The translations under genes were made by a program, and so were the position numbers. A DNA stretch of 38,443 bases from Campylobacterota bacterium (lineage in GTDB: Bacteria > Campylobacterota > Campylobacteria > Campylobacterales > Sulfurimonadaceae), in assembly GCA_023379705.1 (NCBI GenBank), contig JAMCPS010000172.1, positions 1-38,443 of the forward strand. Direction: 5' to 3'. Below the pieces are notes generated by a model, which was not told where the DNA came from, did not search any database, and worked only from the letters and a program-made list of their open reading frames with translations. This document shows positions 8,012 to 17,273 of the stretch, one piece after another (the first letter of the stretch is position 1; every line of letters starts with the position of its first letter).

Positions 8012-9463
8012 TTACTTATCCATCCCAAAAGTACGTTCAAATAAAAGTTCTTTCCCGCTGAACAGTTCAGGAGCTTCAAATGCATTTTCATAGATCATGT
8101 CTTCTTTTATCATCAAAAGCTTTTTCCATAAAATTTGATGATCTTCTTTTTGTGCATTTATTAAAAGCAAATACAACTTATGGTTATCTTCATCCAAATA
8201 GGCCAGATCTTCTTCACGAAATACTGTATTCAGCAACTCATTTTGAAACGCTGCAGTATAGTTAAATACAAATACCGTAAATATTCGTCTTAATTTCAAC
8301 TCCGCTTCAATAAAATCAGCAAAATTCATTGATGAATCAACCATAGTAGCGTGAATACTTTTATGTATGTTATTAGAGTAAAATGAGTTATCTAAAGTTT
8401 TTTCAATCCCCAACACATAATCAAGTACACGAATATTCTTAGCAAAGATTTCAGATCCACCCAATTGATGAACATCAACTTTATCTTCAGCCCTCACAAA
8501 CCCTCGGGTTAATATTCCAATCGTTTTGGCTATAGGATTATGAAACTTTGCCTCCGTATAAAAATTAAGAATTGATTCCATTTTATCATTGCTATAGATA
8601 ATCAAGTCACTTTGCGTCCAAATTTCATCAGGCATCTCCAATAACTCTCTAAAGCGGCGTAACGATACTCTAGCTAAGTTTCCAAAAAGATACTCGTTCC
8701 ATTGTGCAAGTGGGTCATTCTGACTAACAATAAGAATATCGATTGTTTCTTTTTTATTTGGCTTAACATCCGGCGTAATGATGGCAGGCCTAATGTCATG
8801 TAATGCTGGAGGAAAAGTGTCTGCAAGAGGTTCATTGTATTTTTCATTTAATTCAAATCTATTATCACGATAAACAAAACTGTAAACTGCATGCTCAAGA
8901 GGATAAAAGGATGCAACAACATTTACCAAACGCCCCTTTTGCTGATTATCATTAGAAATAGAGAGTGTAAGATCAGCATAATTGAGCAAAGCATCATGAA
9001 TAGAAAGATAATTATCGCTTGGCTTCAGGAGTGAAACGATTGTCTTTACTTTACGACTTAAAACCAGACGTGCTATATCAGAAATTATTTCAAAACTGTC
9101 CAACTGATCCATCATATCGAATAATAAATCAATTCGCTGAATATATAATATTTTTGCGCCTGTCGTATCTAAAAGCTTTTCTATGTCATTAATGATAAAT
9201 TTCAGTCCTAACTGACGCTTGGTTTGTTTCCAATCCTCAGATAATAACAGAATATGAGCAAACTCAAAGCTATCTTCATTCATCATGCTTTTGGTAATTT
9301 CTTGCTTTTTGTAATAAGTTTCTTCAGGTATTGTAACAATAATTGTCGCTTGATCAAGATGTGATGAAGTAGTAAAAAAAATTGAAAGCATATTTTTACC
9401 GGTTCCTCTATCTCCTTCAATCAAGATAAATTCGGCGTTCGAAGCAACTTGTTCTAATGTCAT
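8012..9463 (-). CDS. BcsE-like protein: degenerate RecA-like NTPase + REC-like + degenerate GGDEF-like domain (candidate c-di-GMP receptor)
   Basis: 483 aa; Walker A-like GDRGTGKN (9392-9415); 'KETIDILIVSQND...' REC-like; C-terminal 'LKLRRIFTVFVFNY...FREEDLAYLDEDNHKLYLLLI' resembles a GGDEF fold with RxxD (REED, 8207-8218) at the I-site position. Confidence 0.6.
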   Translation of the reverse strand: MTLEQVASNAEFILIEGDRGTGKNMLSIFFTTSSHLDQATIIVTIPEETYYKKQEITKSMMNEDSFEFAHILLLSEDWKQTKRQLGLKFIINDIEKLLDTTGAKILYIQRIDLLFDMMDQLDSFEIISDIARLVLSRKVKTIVSLLKPSDNYLSIHDALLNYADLTLSISNDNQQKGRLVNVVASFYPLEHAVYSFVYRDNRFELNEKYNEPLADTFPPALHDIRPAIITPDVKPNKKETIDILIVSQNDPLAQWNEYLFGNLARVSLRRFRELLEMPDEIWTQSDLIIYSNDKMESILNFYTEAKFHNPIAKTIGILTRGFVRAEDKVDVHQLGGSEIFAKNIRVLDYVLGIEKTLDNSFYSNNIHKSIHATMVDSSMNFADFIEAELKLRRIFTVFVFNYTAAFQNELLNTVFREEDLAYLDEDNHKLYLLLINAQKEDHQILWKKLLMIKEDMIYENAFEAPELFSGKELLFERTFGMDK

Positions 9464-9520
9464 TTTGATCCTTAATTTTTAAATATAAAAATTATTTTAA
9501 TCTGTTTAAGTTTATATTGT

Positions 9521-9556
9521 ATCTAAATTTAGATCTTATTCTTACTTTTAAGAATA
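9521..9556. promoter_or_regulatory. Two adjacent palindromic elements upstream of the exopolysaccharide operon
   Basis: Perfect 14-bp palindrome ATCTAAATTTAGAT (9521-9534) and TATTCTTA-CTTT-TAAGAATA (9537-9556) in the only long intergenic gap 5' of the operon. Confidence 0.45.
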
Positions 9557-9584
9557 TCATTGTTCGTCATAAAAAACAAGAATC

Positions 9585-10079
9585 TTATTTAAAAAAAATG
9601 GGTGAAAGTTCCTTTAATTTCTTATAAATCTTCTCAAAATCGGTCGAATAAACCCGCGTTTTCGCTATTGATGTTATAAAGTTCGTATCTCGTTCCCAAC
9701 GCGGTACGAGATGCATGTGAATGTGTTCTGCTATACCTGCACCCGCTTCTCGTCCTAAATTCATTCCGATATTGACCGCATGAGCATTAAAGCCCTCTTT
9801 GAGCATACGCACCCCTTTTTGCGCCAATGCACTCATGTGCAGCCATACTACAGGATCAAGAGCTTCCATCGCATCAGTATGAAAATGGGGAATGATCATA
9901 AAATGGCCCGGTGTATAGGGATAACGGTTCATGACGACAAAGCAATGCTCGTCACGATACAAAACATGATGTTCTTCATCCAAAGCTTCATTCTCACTAA
10001 TATGGCAAAATACACACCCTTCGCATTTTGCTCCCGCTACGTACTCATTACGCCATGGGGCATAAAGAATGTTATTCAT
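9585..10079 (-). CDS. HIT family hydrolase (AP4A-type)
   Basis: 164 aa; CxxC-type N-terminus (CEGCVFCHI) and HIT motif 'HIHMHLVPRW'. Confidence 0.9.
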   Translation of the reverse strand: MNNILYAPWRNEYVAGAKCEGCVFCHISENEALDEEHHVLYRDEHCFVVMNRYPYTPGHFMIIPHFHTDAMEALDPVVWLHMSALAQKGVRMLKEGFNAHAVNIGMNLGREAGAGIAEHIHMHLVPRWERDTNFITSIAKTRVYSTDFEKIYKKLKELSPIFFK

Positions 10080-11518
10080 CAGATAAAATTCGGTGCATCA
10101 TTCGCGAAAAGGATTATATCCCCAGCTCTCGTCACCTCACCCAGCGTTTTAACCAACTGCGCTTTATCAGCGAGCATTACGACTTCGTTCACCTTTAACT
10201 CGGTTTGAAATTGAACCGCATTGAGCTGTCCTGTAATAATGGCAACATCAAAGACGCCATTGATAGCGTTAATCAGTTGACTATTTAGTTCGGCCGTACT
10301 TTCCACTAGTCCTGGGGTTACGATCACTTTTCGTCCGGTATGCAAGGAGCATAATCGTACACCCTCAAGCATCCCATCGATATTTCCATTGTAGCCATCA
10401 TCGAGTATGATTTTCCCACCGGAATCAATACGCTCAAGACGGTGCTCAACACTTTTGAGATGATACACAGCTGACTCGATCTCTTCCGCACTCATTCCCA
10501 TTTCATACGCTATTAAAATAGCGGCATTCATATTCATCGTTTGAAAACCACCCAATACAGACGTATGAAAATGGTGTTCTCTTCCCTCTAAAGAAAGATC
10601 AAAGTCGGTCCCTTCCAATGTCGCATTGAGATTATGAATATCATCACCGAAAAATGTCACCTTCTCATGAGGAACATCGGTAACCGACGTATGAATAAAT
10701 GCTTTTTGCAAACGGTTGGAATGTATGATTTCGAGTTTGGTTTGCTTGATGCGCTCTACTGTTTTAAAGTACTCCAAATGCTGAGGCCCCACTTTACCTA
10801 CTACGACGATTTGAGGGTTCAGCAACTGTGTAATGGCATAAATATCCCCAAACTCGCGGGCTCCTGCTTCACAAACATACACTTGTGTATTTACGGGAAG
10901 CGATTCATTGACATCGCGAATAATACCGCCGATCGTATTGACACTGCGAGGCGTCGCATAGACATTGAACTTGGAGGATAACGTCTGTGCAATAAAGTTC
11001 TTCATCGATGTTTTACCGTAACTACCAGTAATACAGATAATCGTCAAATCACTCATGGATTCAATCTTACGTTTTGCCTCTTTTTTGTACATTAAAAATA
11101 AAAACTTTTCCATTCCCCATGAAGTCAAATACGCAAGGCTCAGCGGTAAAAATACGCCATATGTATCGCTGACACTTCTAAGACTCCAAAGGGTATTCAA
11201 TATGACGGTAATAAAAAGCAAAAGAATCAAGAAACGCTTCACACGCCATGTCAAAACCAGCTTTTTATCGAGTTTGGAATGCCAAAGGTAGAGAAATGGA
11301 ATATAGGCAACCAATACAAACGGCCCATACGTACCCAGTACATAATAAAGGATAAAAGGAAGTACAAAATACAGGACATGCCACCACGTCTTATGGTGAC
11401 GCAACACAACACGCTCTATACGGTAATCATACCACTGTAAATTGGTAATAAGATACCATCCCAAGGCAAAAACAAAAAGAAAATTGGCTCCAAGAGCGAT
11501 CATCTGTGTTAATTCCAT
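10079..11518 (-). CDS. murF: UDP-N-acetylmuramoyl-tripeptide--D-alanyl-D-alanine ligase (MurF-like) with N-terminal multi-TM region
   Basis: 479 aa; P-loop 'TGSYGKTSMKN'; Mur ligase motifs 'EAGAREFGD', 'LERIDSGGKIILDDGYNGN'; N-terminal ~140 aa hydrophobic with several TM segments. Confidence 0.85.
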   Translation of the reverse strand: MELTQMIALGANFLFVFALGWYLITNLQWYDYRIERVVLRHHKTWWHVLYFVLPFILYYVLGTYGPFVLVAYIPFLYLWHSKLDKKLVLTWRVKRFLILLLFITVILNTLWSLRSVSDTYGVFLPLSLAYLTSWGMEKFLFLMYKKEAKRKIESMSDLTIICITGSYGKTSMKNFIAQTLSSKFNVYATPRSVNTIGGIIRDVNESLPVNTQVYVCEAGAREFGDIYAITQLLNPQIVVVGKVGPQHLEYFKTVERIKQTKLEIIHSNRLQKAFIHTSVTDVPHEKVTFFGDDIHNLNATLEGTDFDLSLEGREHHFHTSVLGGFQTMNMNAAILIAYEMGMSAEEIESAVYHLKSVEHRLERIDSGGKIILDDGYNGNIDGMLEGVRLCSLHTGRKVIVTPGLVESTAELNSQLINAINGVFDVAIITGQLNAVQFQTELKVNEVVMLADKAQLVKTLGEVTRAGDIILFANDAPNFI

Positions 11519-12250
11519 TTACTTTTCCTTCTTATCCATACTTTTTTCTATTTCATCTGCAATCGAAGCAGCCTCTTTCAAGAGAAAATAGTGATCTCCC
11601 TCATACGCAATAAGACGCGAGTCGTCAATAAGGCCTTGTATTACTTCACCCGTCCATAAAGGGGTTGCCGTATCTTGCTTGCCAAAACATAACAAAGCTT
11701 TATGTTTAAACGCTTTAAAATAATCCGTAAAATCTTCATTAACCACATTTTTAAACGTTTGATACATTGCTTCAGACATACCTTGCGCATCGGGTGCGAC
11801 AAAGAGCGATCGCAGCGAGGTAAGGCCTGTAAATTTGAGCATCTTGAAAAGAGCGATTTTCGTACGGACTTTTAATGGTTTTGGAATCAATATTCCTGCC
11901 GATGCTACAAGTACCAAAAGCTCAGGATTGAGTAATGTGGCTACTTTTCCTCCAAATGAATGTCCTAAAATAATATTTTTACTAGCATCAATTTGCGTTA
12001 AAAAAAGTTCCATAATTTGGACATAATCGGTCGTTTGAAGGGAGATATCGCAATTACTGCCGCCAAAGCCAGGCATATCGATGTATATATGGCGAAAAGC
12101 AGGAAGTGTTTTACCAAAAGCTTGCTTCATGAGGTTTTTATTCGAGCCCCATCCATGTAAAAAAATAATATCAGAGGTCTGATTGGGATTGAGAATTTCA
12201 TAACTAACGGTAAACGTAGCGCCCTTATAATGAACCGTTTTTACTGCCAC
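11519..12250 (-). CDS. Alpha/beta hydrolase
   Basis: 243 aa; 'FLHGWGSNK' oxyanion region, nucleophile elbow 'GHSFGG', C-terminal 'EGDHYFLL'. Confidence 0.9.
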   Translation of the reverse strand: MAVKTVHYKGATFTVSYEILNPNQTSDIIFLHGWGSNKNLMKQAFGKTLPAFRHIYIDMPGFGGSNCDISLQTTDYVQIMELFLTQIDASKNIILGHSFGGKVATLLNPELLVLVASAGILIPKPLKVRTKIALFKMLKFTGLTSLRSLFVAPDAQGMSEAMYQTFKNVVNEDFTDYFKAFKHKALLCFGKQDTATPLWTGEVIQGLIDDSRLIAYEGDHYFLLKEAASIADEIEKSMDKKEK

Positions 12251-12252
12251 TC

Positions 12253-13290
12253 TTATTTACCTTTGGCTTGAGAAATGGAGTGAATGTAATCATACTGGAT
12301 ACGGATCTCTTTTTTTGCCGGCAATGACCCTAAAAGGGTATTGATCGCCCCGCTAAAATCTTCAAAGAGATAGTTTGCCATTGATCCCGGGATCGGGTTG
12401 ATCTCATTGAGATACACAACGCCATCGATTTCAAAAAAATCACATCGAATAAGAGCCCCCTCAAACAACGGAGAATAAAGGGTTTTGAAGGCATCGCGCA
12501 ATTGGGTTACGAGCGTATCGCTAACGGCTGCTTCGGCCACTTTTGCCGATCGTGAAAAGTCGAGGTATTTTTTTTCAAAATCCAAAAATTCTACTTTTTG
12601 CGGCTCTTCGACGATTGAATAAGTGATCTTACCATGTGAACCGTAACCCGCGAGATTGTACTCTTTGACACCGCTGATAAACGGTTCGATTAGCAGGGTA
12701 TTGTCAAATTCAAACGCCACATCCAACGCATATGCCAACTCGCTGGCCTCACGTACAATACTCACTCCAATTGAGCTTCCTAGACATGAAGGTTTAATAA
12801 TAAATGGATAAGGAGTGCTAATGGTTTTGATGTTCTCTCTTCTAATCACTTCGTATGGAAGGGTTTTCACCCCCATCGACTGTGCAAACCATTTGGTGTA
12901 ATGTTTGTCAAAACTCAGCATCGATGCCTCTTTGCGCGGTCCGATAAATGAAACTCCGTAAAAATCAAACAGTGCCGCTATCGAACCGTCTTCACCATCA
13001 CCCCCGTGAATGAGATTAAGAACAGGCATGTCGTGTAACTTTGAGCCAAAAAGTCCGCGCTGTTGAAATCCACCTTTTACCAATGCAAGTTGTGGCATTT
13101 TGAGGTGTTTTGCTCTCGAAAACGTAATTGCTTTCATATGCGCATCATCAATAAGATAAAAACGATGATCCTGATCGCAAAAAATAAAGCTCAAGTCAAA
13201 ATTGGAAAGTTTCCCTTTTACGGTAATCGCACTGACAATGCTGATCTCGTGTTCGTAACTGGCTCCGCCGAATAAAATTGCTAATTTCAC
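12253..13290 (-). CDS. ddl: D-alanine--D-alanine ligase
   Basis: 345 aa; 'LFGGASYEHEISIVSA', 'HGGDGEDGSIAALF', 'KPSCLGSSIGVS', 'YLNEINPIPGSMANYLF'. Confidence 0.95.
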   Translation of the reverse strand: MKLAILFGGASYEHEISIVSAITVKGKLSNFDLSFIFCDQDHRFYLIDDAHMKAITFSRAKHLKMPQLALVKGGFQQRGLFGSKLHDMPVLNLIHGGDGEDGSIAALFDFYGVSFIGPRKEASMLSFDKHYTKWFAQSMGVKTLPYEVIRRENIKTISTPYPFIIKPSCLGSSIGVSIVREASELAYALDVAFEFDNTLLIEPFISGVKEYNLAGYGSHGKITYSIVEEPQKVEFLDFEKKYLDFSRSAKVAEAAVSDTLVTQLRDAFKTLYSPLFEGALIRCDFFEIDGVVYLNEINPIPGSMANYLFEDFSGAINTLLGSLPAKKEIRIQYDYIHSISQAKGK

Positions 13291-13299
13291 TTATTTCCT

Positions 13300-13863
13300 T
13301 TAAAGTTTTTGTAATTGTTTCAATGCTTCTCTCACCAAAGAAGCAGTATCGGTAGCACTCGATGCACTCAATGCCTTGGCAATTTGTTCACGCTTAAATC
13401 CAAGCGATTCAAGCGCCATAGAAGCCTCGGTTGCAGCACTGCTGATAACGGTATCACCTTGTAACAGCACAGCATCAAAGCCTGCCAACTCCACCATAAT
13501 CCGTCCCGCACTTTTAGGTCCGATTCCAGGAACTTTTTTTAGCGCATTGACATCTTTAGACGTAATAATACCCGCAAACTGCTCCGGCGTAAAGGTGCTG
13601 CAAATTGCAAGCGCTGCTTTGGGACCGATTCCATTAATTTTAAGCATCCCCTCAAAGAGTGTTTTTTCCCCTTTTTGGATAAAACCATAAAGCTGCTGTG
13701 CATCTTCACGAATGATGTGCGTTGTATGTACCCTGATGCGCTCACTGCTCAATGCACTGTAGGTATGCAAGGAAATAAAAACCTCATAAACCACCCCGTT
13801 TACATCCAGATGCATTGCTGATGGCTCTTTATAAACAATGTTTCCCTCTAATCCTATTATCAT
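13300..13863 (-). CDS. ruvA: Holliday junction DNA helicase RuvA
   Basis: 187 aa; 'MIIGLEGNIV', HhH motifs 'INGIGPKAALAI' and 'VPGIGPKSAGRIMVEL'. Confidence 0.95.
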   Translation of the reverse strand: MIIGLEGNIVYKEPSAMHLDVNGVVYEVFISLHTYSALSSERIRVHTTHIIREDAQQLYGFIQKGEKTLFEGMLKINGIGPKAALAICSTFTPEQFAGIITSKDVNALKKVPGIGPKSAGRIMVELAGFDAVLLQGDTVISSAATEASMALESLGFKREQIAKALSASSATDTASLVREALKQLQKL

Positions 13864-15767
13864 TTTGACAGTACCTTAATTGAAAAAATTCCCTCATCAC
13901 TCATATGCAACCCATATATACCGCCGACACTGTTGTCTGGGGGAAGAAACGTAATATTAATAGGCGGATCTATCAATTTAAAAATAATTTCATTGTAATT
14001 GTGCCAACGGTCATGATTAATAACACGTGCTTCAAATATCTCATCTTGCAGTGCTCTATGCCGTCCGCTGATAAAAGCATAATGGTCCAATTTGTCTTGA
14101 TACTCTTTTCTTAATACATCAAGCTTAAATTTAAATTCTTGAAACTGCTTATATTTTTGCGCATAGGCAATGGGAATTTTTATCCCGTTATTTTTGTAGT
14201 TAATCAATTTTCGTTTAATATCTTCATAGACAGGTTGATTTTTTGTCATCGTTTCTTCATAAGCGGAAAGCTCTTTAGCCACATCATGGATCACTTTTTT
14301 AACTTCAATCATGAGACTTTGTTCTTCATCTAAAAATTCTCGTGATTCATTGAGCAAAGGGTCAATCGTTAAAATATTTTCCCCGCCTTGTAGTTTTTGA
14401 ATTTCAATACGTTTTGATGCTGTCAATTTCGTATGAGATCCTAACAGCTCGACATCAATCTCTTTTGCGTGTACTGTTCCGCCTGTTGCCTGAGCGACAC
14501 TGACATGATCACCTTCCACACTTCCATGCTCTAGACGTGTCACATGAATTTCTTTTCCATAAGCTTTACCTTTGTGAACATTGATCGTTAAATCATCCGC
14601 CGTAATCGTTGCACTGTTATGAACCTGACCTTCTACGACAGCTTTGTGTGCCGTTACTTTTGCATCGGGGCCAATATTGCCATCAATGTTAATCACATTG
14701 ACGGTCACTTCCATACCCGTACCTATGGCATCTTTGAGCGGATCTTTTTCTTTGACATTAATGGATACATCTGCGTCCAATTGGGTTTCAATCGAACCCG
14801 TGGAGCGAAAACTGATTTCAGTAACGTCCATCTGGGTTTTAATGTCATACATACCACCCTCAAAGGTAACATAACCGCCTGTTTTAGCACGGAATTCAAT
14901 TCTGACATCATTTTCATCACGCAGGATGTTTTCACCTATGGTAAAGGTAGGTTCATAACGAATAAGCGGCTCTTTTGTGATGATAAATTCCCCCCTGCAA
15001 TTGCGACCGCTCGTCCCTTTTCTCGGCTTAATGTACTCTATAAGCAAATCGTTGGCTACCACGCTGATAATATACCCGCGTTTTGCATAGTCAATACGTC
15101 CTGCTTCATCAAGACCATTTTGCTTTTTATCATAATGCATTATCAATGCATCGTCAACAGTCGGCATAGGTTCTATGCCCTCCCCTACAACAAAACGTTC
15201 TTGCTCTTTAACACGATACAAACCATTAACTTTTACTTTGGCTAGAAACTCTGACAAGTTACTGTGCATCATGGAATCAAAAATCCCAACCATAAGGTTT
15301 GCCCGAAGCTTTTTTTTCATAATGAGCTCAAAAAAGTCTTCCTCAAAGGTATCATCATAAATCAGCTCACTGCCCGATTTAATCGTTAGATAAATTTTAC
15401 AAAGAGTTGCATTGCCGGCAATGGACAATTCGATATGATCGAGTTTTCCTAATTCTGTTATGGAAAATATTTCTGCTTCGTAAATCTGCTTAAGCTCAAA
15501 CTTTGGATTGAGATAAAGTTCATTGCCAAGCGCATTAATATCCGCTGGAGAAAGCTCAGTCCACTCATCCGAATCGGCTTTAACTTCATTAGCCATCAAA
15601 CTAAGTGTTTGCACTTCCAAGAGTCTAAAGTCAAGTGAGTGAACAGAAACTTTGTGCATAGATGCTGCTTGCATCAGCTCTTTTGCAATGTTATTGGTGC
15701 GAACAATAAAAGGAACAATAGCGGATGAACTCTCAGAAATAACTCTGACATGCGGTAAATCCACCAT
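13860..15767 (-). CDS. FapA/DUF342 family polymer-forming protein
   Basis: 635 aa; 'PRKGTSGRNCRGEFI' and repetitive beta-helix-like core ('VEGQVHNSATITADDLTINVHKGKAYGKEIHVTRLEHGSVEGDHVSV') typical of DUF342. Confidence 0.85.
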   Translation of the reverse strand: MVDLPHVRVISESSSAIVPFIVRTNNIAKELMQAASMHKVSVHSLDFRLLEVQTLSLMANEVKADSDEWTELSPADINALGNELYLNPKFELKQIYEAEIFSITELGKLDHIELSIAGNATLCKIYLTIKSGSELIYDDTFEEDFFELIMKKKLRANLMVGIFDSMMHSNLSEFLAKVKVNGLYRVKEQERFVVGEGIEPMPTVDDALIMHYDKKQNGLDEAGRIDYAKRGYIISVVANDLLIEYIKPRKGTSGRNCRGEFIITKEPLIRYEPTFTIGENILRDENDVRIEFRAKTGGYVTFEGGMYDIKTQMDVTEISFRSTGSIETQLDADVSINVKEKDPLKDAIGTGMEVTVNVINIDGNIGPDAKVTAHKAVVEGQVHNSATITADDLTINVHKGKAYGKEIHVTRLEHGSVEGDHVSVAQATGGTVHAKEIDVELLGSHTKLTASKRIEIQKLQGGENILTIDPLLNESREFLDEEQSLMIEVKKVIHDVAKELSAYEETMTKNQPVYEDIKRKLINYKNNGIKIPIAYAQKYKQFQEFKFKLDVLRKEYQDKLDHYAFISGRHRALQDEIFEARVINHDRWHNYNEIIFKLIDPPINITFLPPDNSVGGIYGLHMSDEGIFSIKVLSK

Positions 15768-15859
15768 TGTAATCCCCTTTCTTTTATGTATACTATTTGG
15801 CTATTTTAATCACATATCGGTTAAACTCACGTAAAATTTAACAATGGTCCTATTTATCT

Positions 15860-17263
15860 ATGTTTAAATCAATTTTTTCCAACTCATTTGGCATCCTTAT
15901 TTCACGCATTAGCGGTTTGGTACGAGACATACTCATGACCTCCGTGCTGGGTGCCAATATGTGGAGTGATATTTTTTTAATGGCATTTAAATTTCCCAAC
16001 CTTTTTCGCCGTATTTTTGCAGAAGGGTCGTTTACGCAAAGTTTTATGCCCTCCTACATTGCCTCCAAACAAAAAAGTGTTTTCGCGGTTGCAATATTCA
16101 TCCGATTTATGGCTTTTATCGTCTTTTTATCGTTATTAGTAACCCTTTTTCCCGAATTCTCGACCAAATTACTGGCCTGGGACTGGAATGCGGATCTGAT
16201 TGCCAAAACAGCACCGCTCACGATGATCAATTTTTGGTATTTAGATCTTATTTTCATTGTTACCTTTTTGGGAACTCTCCTGCAACATAAAGAGCATTTT
16301 TTTACCACCGCATTCTCCACCGTATGGCTTAATATCGCGATGGTTACCGCGCTGTTGCTCTTTAGTCACAGTGATCCCAAAACCATCGTTTATGCACTCA
16401 GCTTTTCGATTCTCATCGGCGGAGTCATGCAGGTGCTGACCCATTTATATTCTATACGCCAACAAGGGCTTATGAAGTTGCTCATTGGGGGATGGAAATA
16501 CCGTAAGACAAAAGATGTCAAAGAGGAAGAATCTAAATTTGCGTCCCTCTTTTTTCCCTCGCTGCTGGGAAATTCTACGGCGCAGGTCGCCTCATTTATC
16601 GATACGAGTTTGGCCTCCTTTTTGGCCGCAGGCTCGGTTTCGTACCTTTTCTACGCCAACCGTATTTTTCAACTCCCTTTTGCCATTATTGCCTTAGCCA
16701 TTACGACTGCACTCTTTCCCTCTATCGCCAAAGCAATCAAAAACGAAAACCATGTTCTTGCCTACCAAAACCTCCATAAATCATTTTGGCTGCTGAGCGC
16801 ATTGTTGGGTTTATCGGTTTTGGGTGGTGTTCTCTTGTCTGAGCCTATTATCTGGCTGTTATTTGAGCGAGGCAATTTCACAATACAAGATACCCACAAC
16901 ACTGCTGATGTCTTGATGATGTACATGGTAGGACTTATCCCTTTTGGGCTTGCAAAACTTTTTTCGCTCTATTTATACGCCATGCACAAACACATGAAAG
17001 CCGCCAAAATAGCAGGAATATCCCTCATCATCAATCTTATCTTTTCACTCTTGCTTATGAAACCTATGGGAGCTGCCGGATTGGCGCTAGCCGGAAGTAT
17101 CGGAGGAGTTGCCCAACTTATCCTCACTGCCAGAGAGATAGGGTTTGGAATCGTTTGGAATCTTCTCAAAACCAAATACAGTTTCTACTTTATCCTCGGT
17201 GTTGGGATTTTTGGAGTATCATTTTATTCTCTAAACCATTTTTTACTCAATTTAATACGATAA
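15860..17263 (+). CDS. murJ: Lipid II flippase MurJ (MviN)
   Basis: 467 aa polytopic; 'SNSFGILISRISGLVRDILMTSVLG', 'FRRIFAEGSFTQSFMPSY'. Confidence 0.95.
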   Translation: MFKSIFSNSFGILISRISGLVRDILMTSVLGANMWSDIFLMAFKFPNLFRRIFAEGSFTQSFMPSYIASKQKSVFAVAIFIRFMAFIVFLSLLVTLFPEFSTKLLAWDWNADLIAKTAPLTMINFWYLDLIFIVTFLGTLLQHKEHFFTTAFSTVWLNIAMVTALLLFSHSDPKTIVYALSFSILIGGVMQVLTHLYSIRQQGLMKLLIGGWKYRKTKDVKEEESKFASLFFPSLLGNSTAQVASFIDTSLASFLAAGSVSYLFYANRIFQLPFAIIALAITTALFPSIAKAIKNENHVLAYQNLHKSFWLLSALLGLSVLGGVLLSEPIIWLLFERGNFTIQDTHNTADVLMMYMVGLIPFGLAKLFSLYLYAMHKHMKAAKIAGISLIINLIFSLLLMKPMGAAGLALAGSIGGVAQLILTAREIGFGIVWNLLKTKYSFYFILGVGIFGVSFYSLNHFLLNLIR

Positions 17264-17273
17264 AAGAGAAACG

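Noticed and set aside
9780-10208. 142-aa plus-strand ORF
   Set aside because: Antisense to the HIT hydrolase and the 3' end of murF.
14619-15245. 208-aa plus-strand ORF (with 14644..14874 and others)
   Set aside because: Antisense to the clearly coding fapA/DUF342 gene; low-complexity, no family features.
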